Shown here piece after piece: positions 16,677-23,641 of a stretch of DNA of 26,254 nt. The translations under genes and the position numbers were made by a program. The stretch comes from an uncultured Ruminococcus sp. Its GTDB lineage: Bacteria; Bacillota; Clostridia; Oscillospirales; CAG-272. How positions within the stretch are numbered: position 1 is the first letter of the stretch; every line of letters begins with the position of its first letter. The stretch lies in NCBI GenBank assembly GCA_902797495.1, contig CADBTH010000016.1, positions 1 through 26,254 of the forward strand, given 5' to 3'. The notes under the pieces are model-generated. The model saw only the letters and a program-made list of their open reading frames with translations, made no database searches and was not told the DNA's origin.

Positions 16677-17747
16677 ATGTCATTTGCAGACGATATGGAT
16701 TTCGATCTTGAAAACCGAATGGTGGATACCGAATATACCTCCGAGGATCGCGACACCGAGTTTTCTCTCCGTCCCCACACGCTCGGAGAGTATATCGGTC
16801 AGGAAAAAGCGAAGGAAATACTGAAAATATACATTGACGCGGCGAAGCTCCGCGGAGACTGTCTCGACCACGTTCTGCTCTGGGGCCCTCCCGGTCTCGG
16901 CAAGACGACTCTCGCGGGAATCATCGCGTCCGAACTCGGTGTCAACTTCAGAGTGACGTCGGGTCCCGCGATCGAGAAGCAGGGAGACCTCGCGGCTCTC
17001 CTGACCAACCTTGCGGAAGGCGACGTCCTCTTCATCGACGAGATACACAGGCTCTCGAGGAATATCGAAGAGATACTCTACCCCGCGATGGAGGACCACG
17101 TACTCGATATAATCATCGGAAAAGGGCCGGCGGCAAGATCGATCAGACTCCCGCTCCCGCGTTTCACGCTCATCGGAGCCACGACGAGGCAGGGGCAGCT
17201 CACACAGCCGCTCCGCGACAGATTCGGAATACCGCTGAAGCTCGAGCTCTACACTCACGAAGAGCTCGCAGAGATAGTTGAAAGAAGCGCGGAAATCCTC
17301 GAGATTCCGATAACGAAGGACGGCGCTTACGAGATCGCCTCCCGCTCTCGCGGTACTCCCCGTATAGCCAACAGATTCCTCAAGAGAGTCCGCGACTATG
17401 CGCAGGTCAAGGGCGACGGCGAGATCACGAAAAACGTCGCGAAGTCTGCGCTCGATCTCCTCGACGTGGACGAGCTCGGACTCGACAACATCGACCGCAG
17501 GATGCTTGAGACCATAATCAAGTTCTACGACGGAGGCCCCGTCGGACTCGAGACCATCGCCGCGACGACCGGAGAAGAAGCGATAACTCTCGAGGACGTA
17601 TACGAGCCGTACCTGCTTCAGATCGGTTTTCTCTCCCGCACGCCGCGCGGAAGATGCGTAACGAGGCTTGCTTACGAGCATCTGGGCATTCCCTACAGAC
17701 CTCAAAGCTCTTCTTCCGGCGCCGAGACTCAACTCACTCTGGACTGA
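16677..17747 (+). CDS. ruvB: Holliday junction branch migration DNA helicase RuvB
   Basis: The AAA+ motor of the RuvAB complex, 356 residues. Walker A GPPGLGKT (70-77), Walker B LFIDE (118-122), sensor-1 region GATT (167-170), and the arginine finger region LRDRFG (179-184) are all present. A winged-helix DNA-binding domain fills the C-terminal 90 residues (QIGFLSRTPRGR). A 20-residue acidic N-terminal extension before the usual start of homology is ordinary. A strong AAGGAGG seven bases before the ATG, and a 12-base gap to ruvA, show co-transcription. Confidence 0.96.
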   Translation: MSFADDMDFDLENRMVDTEYTSEDRDTEFSLRPHTLGEYIGQEKAKEILKIYIDAAKLRGDCLDHVLLWGPPGLGKTTLAGIIASELGVNFRVTSGPAIEKQGDLAALLTNLAEGDVLFIDEIHRLSRNIEEILYPAMEDHVLDIIIGKGPAARSIRLPLPRFTLIGATTRQGQLTQPLRDRFGIPLKLELYTHEELAEIVERSAEILEIPITKDGAYEIASRSRGTPRIANRFLKRVRDYAQVKGDGEITKNVAKSALDLLDVDELGLDNIDRRMLETIIKFYDGGPVGLETIAATTGEEAITLEDVYEPYLLQIGFLSRTPRGRCVTRLAYEHLGIPYRPQSSSSGAETQLTLD

Positions 17748-17788
17748 AATTCCTTTAAAATCAGCGCTTTCAGGTTTTATACAAATGC

Positions 17789-17836
17789 AGATATCCCTCC
17801 CGAATTAGTCTTATGCCTAATTCGGGAGGGATATCT
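17789..17836 (+). repeat. Perfect 20-bp inverted repeat downstream of ruvB
   Basis: Arms 17789-17808 and 17817-17836 are exact reverse complements around an eight-base loop (17809-17816). The transcript would form a very stable hairpin 42 bases past the ruvB stop. There is no T-run directly after it (only three Ts, then GATCC) and no A-run before it, so it is not a standard intrinsic terminator, though it may still end or protect the yfhO-ruvAB mRNA. A dispersed palindromic repeat or remnant of a small mobile element is the alternative. Confidence 0.7.
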
Positions 17837-17907
17837 TTGATCCTTGCATAAGCGTTTTTTCTCCTCATTATTAACAAATACGTTACAAAATCATGCGTTA
17901 TATATAA

Positions 17908-17936
17908 TTGAATTTATATAGTATTTTTGATAATAT
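17908..17936 (+). promoter_or_regulatory. Promoter of the aminotransferase-kinase pair, with candidate operator
   Basis: TTGAAT (17908-17913), 17-base spacer, TAATAT (17931-17936) in a very AT-rich stretch. The palindrome TAACGTTA (17942-17949) lies at the predicted transcription start, a usual repressor position, and its ACGTTAC core recurs upstream at 17880-17886. GGGAGG (17959-17964) precedes the ATG at 17971. AT-richness makes other -10 placements possible (a TATAAT also lies at 17903-17908). Confidence 0.5.
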
Positions 17937-17970
17937 ATAAATAACGTTACGATCACATGGGAGGACTTTT

Positions 17971-19518
17971 ATGTTTACTTCACCGAAACTTTCACTTCAG
18001 GATATTCTGGGAAAAGAATATACCGATAAACTTATAGAGGCGAACTGCGCTCTCGATATGATGAGCGAAGCCGAGGCGTACGTTCTCGCAACGGGAAAAG
18101 TCGATTTTTATCCCGCCGAAAAGCAGGCGAAGAACGACGCTCTTCTCGCCAAGGTCGGCAAGGAGATCATCCCCGCGTTTGAAAACGACAACGACGGCGC
18201 CGCTACCGCGGCGTTCGCAAAGGCTCTCTCGAAGAACTCCGCCCCCGTTACCGGCACCTGCTGCTTCAGGCTCGGCGAGGACGGCCGTCTCTACCTTATA
18301 GGTAAGAGCGAACACTACCACGCGCCCCTCGGTCACAGATTCGACGGCTACCGCCTCATCGACAACGCGAGAGCTCTCGGCGTGCTGAACGCTACTCATA
18401 ACAACACGAGAGGATACATCACGAGACTGTGTGAGAAGCGGCTCGTCCAGAGCGTGAACGGTATCGACTGGAACGATGAGGAAGCGACGAAAAAGGTCAT
18501 ATCCTCCTCTGAGCACAAGGTACTGAATCGCGTCATCAACCTCGAGACCGGCTCTCTCTCCGTAGAGGCAGGCATCAAAATGATGCTCGCCCGCTTCTAC
18601 AAGCTCTCTCCCGAATTCCCCGAGCCGAAGTACGCGGGCAAAACTCCCGTATTCTTCGTGATGGCGGACAACCACGGCGGCAGAGAGGCAAACTACCACG
18701 GTACGACGGTCGTCGCTCAGACGTTCCGCGGACTCTGGCCCGAATTTGCCGACAAAGAAGAAGCGGCGAACGTATACAAGGTCGTTCAGGTCGCGATCAA
18801 CGACGTCGACGACTTCAAGTCGAAGATCGAAAAATACAACAGCGGAAACTACAAGACCGCGGGATTCCTTCACGAGATAATCCTTATGAACTACGGCGGT
18901 ATCAAGCTGACGAAGGAATACCTGACTCGCGCTTACGAGCTCTGCGAAGAGTACGACACGCCGACGATGGTGGACGAGATCCAGTCGTGCATGTGGTACA
19001 AGGGCTTCTTCCAGTTCAGGCTGTACGGCCTGAAGCCCGACTTCGTTATCATCGGCAAGGGCTTCCCGGGCGGAGAGTACCCCGCGAGCAAGATCATAAC
19101 GACCGCCGAATACGACAACCTCAACCAGTTCGGCGCACTCGTCACGAACGGTCAGGAAGAACTCGCCTCCCTCGCGTACCTCATCACGATGAGTTTCATG
19201 AAGGAAGTCGGAGAAGAGGTCGAGGCGATAGGCGAAAGATTCGAAGCGGGCCTCAAAGCGATAGCCGAAAGACATCCCGCGACGATCGTCAAGGCGGAAG
19301 GAATGCAGCTTCTCGCGGCTCTCCATTTCGCAGACGCGACCCGCGCCGCTGACTTTGCAAAAGAAATGAAGAAACACTACATCGACGCTTCGGCGCAGAC
19401 CTACAAACCTCACTGCCCGCCGGCGCTCCTTCTCAAGCCTCCGGTGATCTCATCCGAAGCGACTGTCGACTACATACTCGAAACGATCGAAAAGATCATC
19501 GACGAAAAGGAAGCGTAA
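17971..19518 (+). CDS. Class III PLP-dependent aminotransferase family protein, atypical
   Basis: A 515-residue fold-type I PLP enzyme of the class III aminotransferase superfamily. The cofactor sites can be read: D335-E336 in MVDEIQS (pairs with the pyridine nitrogen), the Schiff-base lysine K363 in IIGKGFPGGEYP, and E302 in the FLHEIILMNYGG block that replaces the usual EPxxG segment. The glycine-rich loop after the lysine (GFPGGEYPAS) and the long N-terminal part (1-180, with ATHNNTRGY) differ from GABA, ornithine or glutamate-semialdehyde enzymes, so no substrate can be named. GGGAGG stands six bases before the ATG. The kinase gene begins one base after its stop, so the two are surely co-expressed. 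Expected to move an amino group on a sugar- or keto-acid-type compound; this is inference from context. Confidence 0.8.
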   Translation: MFTSPKLSLQDILGKEYTDKLIEANCALDMMSEAEAYVLATGKVDFYPAEKQAKNDALLAKVGKEIIPAFENDNDGAATAAFAKALSKNSAPVTGTCCFRLGEDGRLYLIGKSEHYHAPLGHRFDGYRLIDNARALGVLNATHNNTRGYITRLCEKRLVQSVNGIDWNDEEATKKVISSSEHKVLNRVINLETGSLSVEAGIKMMLARFYKLSPEFPEPKYAGKTPVFFVMADNHGGREANYHGTTVVAQTFRGLWPEFADKEEAANVYKVVQVAINDVDDFKSKIEKYNSGNYKTAGFLHEIILMNYGGIKLTKEYLTRAYELCEEYDTPTMVDEIQSCMWYKGFFQFRLYGLKPDFVIIGKGFPGGEYPASKIITTAEYDNLNQFGALVTNGQEELASLAYLITMSFMKEVGEEVEAIGERFEAGLKAIAERHPATIVKAEGMQLLAALHFADATRAADFAKEMKKHYIDASAQTYKPHCPPALLLKPPVISSEATVDYILETIEKIIDEKEA

Positions 19519-19519
19519 T

Positions 19520-20968
19520 ATGCTCGTTATCGGACTCGACGTCGGAACGACAGGCACGAAGGCGCTCGTCGTAGACGATTCAGGACGCACGCTTGCGTCC
19601 GCGTACCGCGAATACGAACTGAAAAGCTCGGACGGCGGAGTCGTATCCCAGAGGGCCGACGACTGGTGGGACGCCGTGGTATACACGGTGAAGACCGTGT
19701 CTCAGAAAGTTTTTCCCGAAAAGATATCGGCCGTCGCTCTTTCCACACAGGGCGCGAGTATGCTCGCGACGGACCGCGACGGCGCTCCTCTGTGCGACGT
19801 CATGACGTGGATGGACTCGCGCGCCGCCGAAGAGGTCCGCGAGCTCGACGCTTCGGTCGGAACGGAAGCAATATACGAAAAATGCGGCTGGCCGCTGACT
19901 CCCGCGGGAGACGCGGCGAAGATACTCTGGCTGAAGCACAATATGCCGGACGTATTCGAAGGCGCGGCGTGCTTCCCTTCCACCATCGAATTCATAAACA
20001 AAAAGCTGACCGGACGCTTCGTCACAGACCCGACGAACGCCGCGATCAGACAGCTTTTCAATATCAAAGAATGCCGCTGGGACGGCGAGATACTTGACGC
20101 CGTAGGGATTTCCGCAGAAAGACTTCCCGAGGTCGCCGCGGTCGGCGAGTGCGTCGGAACTCTGACTCCGGACGCCGCGTCGGCGCTCGGACTGACGGAA
20201 AACGTAAAGGTATACTGCGGAGCGCACGACCAGTACTGCGCCGCGCTCGGCGCGGGAGCGGTGAGCGCGGGAGATATGATGCTCGCGACCGGTACGGCAT
20301 GGGTAGTCCTCGGCGTGACCGACGGGCTCCTCTACACGAAGGATCACATCTGCCCCGGCATCCATCCGGCAAACGGCGCATACGGTGCGATGGCGTCTCT
20401 CGTAAGCGCGGGAAGCGCGCTGAAGTGGTACAAGAATCTGATCGGCGGCGATTTCAGAACGATGGACGAAGAGGCGGCCGCAAGGCGCGACAGCGCGAAG
20501 GACGTCTTCGTTCTTCCCTACGTCGCCGGAGCGGGATTCCCTCACAACAGACCGGAAGCCGGCGGCACGATACACGGCTTCAGGCTCGGGCACGACAAAT
20601 ACGACCTCGCCCGCGCGGTCATGGAGGGAGTCGCTTTCGAGGCGAAGGGTGTCATCGACGAATTCGCCGAAGCAGGTATGAAGATCGGTCGTCTGATGAT
20701 GACCGGGGGTGCCGCGAGAAGCGATCTCTGGTCGTCGATCGTCGGAGCTGTCACGGGATGCGAGATAATCCGTCCCGCGGAACCCGAGACGTGTTGTATG
20801 GGCGCGGCATCGATCGCTCTCGTCGGAGAAGGCGCGTTCGGCGACTACCGGGAAAGCTCCACCGTACTCTCAAGATCCTCCTCTCTCGGAGAAAACGATC
20901 CCGAAGACGTCGCGTTCTACGCGGAAAAATACGAAAAATACCGCGAACTGAGGGCAAAGCTATTCTGA
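19520..20968 (+). CDS. FGGY family carbohydrate kinase, xylulokinase-like
   Basis: A sugar kinase of the FGGY family, 482 residues, cytoplasmic. Visible: the phosphate-1 loop DVGTTGTKA (7-15), MTWMDSRA (95-102) in the sugar-binding cleft, the catalytic base D237 in GAHDQY, phosphate-2 region ATGTAW (256-261), and the C-terminal ATP-binding block TGGAARSDLW (395-404). The two domains split near residue 245. The overall pattern is nearest to xylulokinase, but FGGY substrates are hard to infer: ribulose, xylulose, fuculose and erythritol kinases share these motifs. It starts one base after the aminotransferase stop; its AAGGAAG ribosome site lies within that gene's last codons. Confidence 0.88.
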   Translation: MLVIGLDVGTTGTKALVVDDSGRTLASAYREYELKSSDGGVVSQRADDWWDAVVYTVKTVSQKVFPEKISAVALSTQGASMLATDRDGAPLCDVMTWMDSRAAEEVRELDASVGTEAIYEKCGWPLTPAGDAAKILWLKHNMPDVFEGAACFPSTIEFINKKLTGRFVTDPTNAAIRQLFNIKECRWDGEILDAVGISAERLPEVAAVGECVGTLTPDAASALGLTENVKVYCGAHDQYCAALGAGAVSAGDMMLATGTAWVVLGVTDGLLYTKDHICPGIHPANGAYGAMASLVSAGSALKWYKNLIGGDFRTMDEEAAARRDSAKDVFVLPYVAGAGFPHNRPEAGGTIHGFRLGHDKYDLARAVMEGVAFEAKGVIDEFAEAGMKIGRLMMTGGAARSDLWSSIVGAVTGCEIIRPAEPETCCMGAASIALVGEGAFGDYRESSTVLSRSSSLGENDPEDVAFYAEKYEKYRELRAKLF

Positions 20969-21042
20969 CGATTATTCGCCGGATTATAGGTTATAAAAAC
21001 AATTATTACAAATTGTACACAAAAATTTATATTATTGGCAAA

Positions 21043-21095
21043 CGTTCCGTGTTGACCGGTCATATTTCATATGATAAAATAGATTCACCGGAACG
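21043..21095 (+). promoter_or_regulatory. Symmetric elements around the amidohydrolase promoter (candidate operators)
   Basis: Three symmetries nest here. CGTTCCG (21043-21049) and CGGAACG (21089-21095) are inverted copies flanking the promoter with centres 46 bases apart. TGACCGGTCA (21053-21062) is a perfect 10-bp palindrome overlapping the -35 box. TCATATGA (21067-21074) is a palindrome abutting the -10 box. The layout is that of a tightly regulated promoter, with possible looping between outer sites. No regulator gene is in the window. Confidence 0.4.
21052..21080 (+). promoter_or_regulatory. Sigma-A-type promoter of the amidohydrolase-isomerase unit
   Basis: TTGACC (21052-21057), 17-base spacer, TAAAAT (21075-21080), both five of six to consensus. 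The transcript would begin near 21087, 47 bases before the ATG. It separates the amidohydrolase and downstream genes from the aminotransferase-kinase pair, although read-through from upstream is possible since no terminator is seen after 20968. Confidence 0.75.
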
Positions 21096-21133
21096 GAGCA
21101 TTGTATTCTATTGAAAGCATCAGGTGATATCCA

Positions 21134-22159
21134 ATGTTCGGAGTAAACGTTACCGAATATGACAAAAAAGTCTGGGAAGAGGAGTTATCCGATTTTCTTC
21201 CGGAAAAGATAATCGACACTCACGTCCACATTTATCTCAAGGAAATGCAGAGAGAGAATCCCGAAGAGCGCAAGGGCTGCGTGATGTGGCCTCACATCGT
21301 CGCCCCCGAGCTTGACGGAGCGGATCTCGTAGAATCCTTCTCGAAAATGTTTCCGGGAAGACGCGTCGGCGCGGTCGTCATGGGAATGCCCACCTGCAGA
21401 CTGGACGAGGTCAACGACTTCGCGCTCTCCGAAGCGGGAAAATACGGCTGGCCCGCGCTCTACTGTACGAACTGGGATACGACGAAAGACGAGATCCGTG
21501 CCGCCATGGCGAAAGGATTCGTCGGAATAAAGCCCTACCTCAACAACTGCCCTCCGTACATTCCGGAGAGCGAGGTCAGGATATTCGACTTTCTGACTCA
21601 CGAACACCTCGAGCTGATGGACGAGGTCGGCGGAGTCGTCATGCTTCACATACCGAGAGCCCTCAGGCTCCGCGACCCGATAAACCTCGCGCAGATGATG
21701 GAGATCGAGGAAAAGTATCCGAGAGCGAAGATCATCATAGCTCACATCGGACGCGCTTACGCGCCGGAGGATATCGGAAACGCGTTCGACGTTCTGAAGC
21801 ACACGAAGAACATGAAGTTCGACTTCACGGCGAACGTGCTGACCGAAGCGATCTCCCGCTGTATTGAAGCGGTCGGCACCGACAGACTTCTCTTCGGATC
21901 GGATATGCCGATCACTAAGATGAGGATGTACAGGATAGTAGAAAACGGCAAATATATCAACGTCGTGCCGAGAGGCGCGTACGGAGACGTCTCGAACGAC
22001 TCCCATATGAGAGAGACGGACGAGACCGAGATCACGACTTTCATGTACGAGGAGATACGCGCGCTGAAGAGATGCGCGGCGGAACTCGCGCTGACGAAAG
22101 AAGACATTGAAAAAATTATGTATAAGAACGCGTCCGATCTTTTCGGATACACGCTTTGA
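21134..22159 (+). CDS. Amidohydrolase family (Amidohydro_2) TIM-barrel protein
   Basis: A 341-residue metal-dependent TIM-barrel enzyme of the amidohydrolase superfamily. Candidate metal ligands: H30 and H32 in IDTHVHIY on strand 1, H172 in MLHIPR, H204 in IAHIGRAY, and D257 in FGSDMP on strand 8; K133 in GIKPYL may be the strand-4 ligand position. Members of this subgroup hydrolyse sugar lactones, remove carboxyl groups or open rings. Beside a sugar isomerase and a kinase a lactonase-like or deacetylase-like step is plausible, but the sequence does not decide. AGGTGAT precedes the ATG. The stop overlaps the ribosome-binding site of the next gene, so the two are co-translated. Confidence 0.82.
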   Translation: MFGVNVTEYDKKVWEEELSDFLPEKIIDTHVHIYLKEMQRENPEERKGCVMWPHIVAPELDGADLVESFSKMFPGRRVGAVVMGMPTCRLDEVNDFALSEAGKYGWPALYCTNWDTTKDEIRAAMAKGFVGIKPYLNNCPPYIPESEVRIFDFLTHEHLELMDEVGGVVMLHIPRALRLRDPINLAQMMEIEEKYPRAKIIIAHIGRAYAPEDIGNAFDVLKHTKNMKFDFTANVLTEAISRCIEAVGTDRLLFGSDMPITKMRMYRIVENGKYINVVPRGAYGDVSNDSHMRETDETEITTFMYEEIRALKRCAAELALTKEDIEKIMYKNASDLFGYTL

Positions 22160-22161
22160 GG
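22158..22161 (+). promoter_or_regulatory. Ribosome binding site deciding the isomerase start
   Basis: GAGG, overlapping the amidohydrolase stop codon TGA (22157-22159), six bases before ATG 22168. It favours this ATG over the in-frame TTG at 22156, which would lack a usable site. Confidence 0.6.
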
Positions 22162-22167
22162 AACGCT

Positions 22168-23562
22168 ATGAAAAGAATCAAGATCGGCTTTCTTCCGCTT
22201 TACATCAAGCTTTACGACGACTGCGGTTTCGTCGTCCGTCCGAGGACGGAGCCATTCTACGAGAAGCTCGCGAAGAGCTTTGAAGACGAGGGATTCGACG
22301 TAGTCCGTTCGCCGTTCTGCAGCGTAAAGGCGGAATTCGAAGAGGCCGTCTCGAAATTCGAGAACGAAGGATGCGACGTCATCGTAACGTGGCACGCCGC
22401 TTATTCTCCCTCCCTCGAATCGATAGACGTCCTCGCGTCAACACCTCTTCCGATAGTACTTCTCGACACTACGGAAACTTACGATTTCTCCGCGCTCCAG
22501 GATCCGGGCGAGATGAACTACTGCCACGGTATCCACGGGGTCATGGATCTGACGAATATGCTCCGCAGAAGAGGCAAGGCTTACGCGATCGCGGCGGGTC
22601 ACTTTCCGACCGACGACGTGATCGAGCGCGCGGCAAGGTATGTCCGCGCGGCGGCGGGAGCCGCGAGCCTCAGAGGAACGAGAGTCGGCACGATCGGCGG
22701 CAGCTTCGACGGAATGGGAGACTTTCTGATCGGCGACGAAGAGCTGAAGAACGTTTTCGGCGTTGAAGCGGTCTACTCCGACGGCTCCGAGCTTTCGGCT
22801 CTGCGCGAGAGCGTAACTGACGAAGAAATAGAAAAAGAGATCGCGTACGACGCGGAACACTACGAGGCGATCGACGAGATCGACGAGGAGTGTCACCGCA
22901 AGACCGCGCGCAACTGTCTGGCGGTCAGACGCTGGATAGAAAAGAACGGTCTTTCCGCGTTCACGGTAAACTTCCGTGAGATCAGACCTTCCTGCGGACT
23001 CGAGATCATGCCCTTCATGGAGGCGTGCAAGGCGATGTCCCGCGGAATCGGTTACGCGGGAGAGGGCGACGTTCTCACGGCGTCGATAACCGGCGCGCTG
23101 ATGCGCGGCTTCGGCGACGCGGCGTTCGTCGAGATCTTCTGCCCCGACTGGAAGGGCGACACGCTCTACCTCAGTCACATGGGCGAATACAATCCGAACC
23201 TGATCGAGGGCAAAGCGGAGATGAAAAAGATATCCTTCATCTTCGGCGAGGCCGACGATCCCGTCGTCTCCTACGGCTGCTACAAGGCGGGAGACGCGAT
23301 ATTCACGAACGTCTTCAAGGACGCTGACGGCAAGTACACGATGCTCATCTCCCCCGTGACGCTGGAACACAACTTCGACGACAACTTCGTCGGCTCCGTC
23401 AGAGGCTGGATGAGGCCTCCCGTATCCGTACCGGTATTCCTTGAAAAGATAAGCGAAGCGGGCGTTACTCACCATAGCTCGCTGGTATACGGAGCGAGCG
23501 TCGAGGAGATGAAGTTCTTCGCCGCGGTGCTCGGGCTCCGCACCGTCGTAGTAGACGGCTGA
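22168..23562 (+). CDS. L-arabinose/L-fucose isomerase-like protein
   Basis: A 464-residue protein with the layout of the L-arabinose/L-fucose isomerase fold. Although divergent, the four residues that bind metal and act in AraA appear conserved: E299 in GYAGEGDVLTAS, E322 in AAFVEIF, H337 in LSHMGEYNP, and the His pair H435-H436 in AGVTHHSS (AraA counterparts E306, E333, H350, H450). This argues for a working aldose-ketose isomerase rather than a mere domain relative. It is shorter than AraA (about 500). The ATG at 22168 is used, with GAGG six bases before it. It follows the amidohydrolase directly and precedes the solute-binding protein by 79 bases. The sugar is unknown; the N-terminal substrate-binding domain (1-175) does not look like true AraA. 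Confidence 0.75.
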   Translation: MKRIKIGFLPLYIKLYDDCGFVVRPRTEPFYEKLAKSFEDEGFDVVRSPFCSVKAEFEEAVSKFENEGCDVIVTWHAAYSPSLESIDVLASTPLPIVLLDTTETYDFSALQDPGEMNYCHGIHGVMDLTNMLRRRGKAYAIAAGHFPTDDVIERAARYVRAAAGAASLRGTRVGTIGGSFDGMGDFLIGDEELKNVFGVEAVYSDGSELSALRESVTDEEIEKEIAYDAEHYEAIDEIDEECHRKTARNCLAVRRWIEKNGLSAFTVNFREIRPSCGLEIMPFMEACKAMSRGIGYAGEGDVLTASITGALMRGFGDAAFVEIFCPDWKGDTLYLSHMGEYNPNLIEGKAEMKKISFIFGEADDPVVSYGCYKAGDAIFTNVFKDADGKYTMLISPVTLEHNFDDNFVGSVRGWMRPPVSVPVFLEKISEAGVTHHSSLVYGASVEEMKFFAAVLGLRTVVVDG

Positions 23563-23572
23563 TACCGTTAAA

Positions 23573-23595
23573 AAGTTTGCCCTGTCGGCGAACTT
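23573..23595 (+). other. Intergenic RNA hairpin before the solute-binding protein gene
   Basis: AAGTTTGCC (23573-23581) pairs with GGCGAACTT (23587-23595) over nine base pairs, including one U-G wobble that only works in the plus-strand RNA, with a five-base loop. No T-run follows, so it is not a terminator. Such hairpins between a catabolic gene and a binding-protein gene often mark mRNA processing that leaves the binding-protein message more stable; that role is inferred. Confidence 0.42.
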
Positions 23596-23641
23596 AAAAA
23601 TAAAAATAATATTTTTGATATTTTTGAAAGGCAGGAAAACC

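Noticed and set aside
16680..17732. A 350-residue frame antisense to ruvB
   Set aside because: Exact shadow of a certain gene; no coding evidence.
17992..19413. A 473-residue open frame antisense to the aminotransferase gene
   Set aside because: It is a shadow of the real gene: composition is rich in Arg, Val and Asp, it shows no recognisable domain, and its frame follows from the GC-biased third positions of the PLP enzyme.
19580..20593. A 337-residue frame antisense to the FGGY kinase gene
   Set aside because: Arg-rich shadow of a gene with complete FGGY motifs on the plus strand.
23573..23612. An intrinsic terminator between the isomerase and binding-protein genes
   Set aside because: The hairpin is followed by an A-rich, not T-rich, stretch on the plus strand, and no minus-strand gene would use it in reverse.
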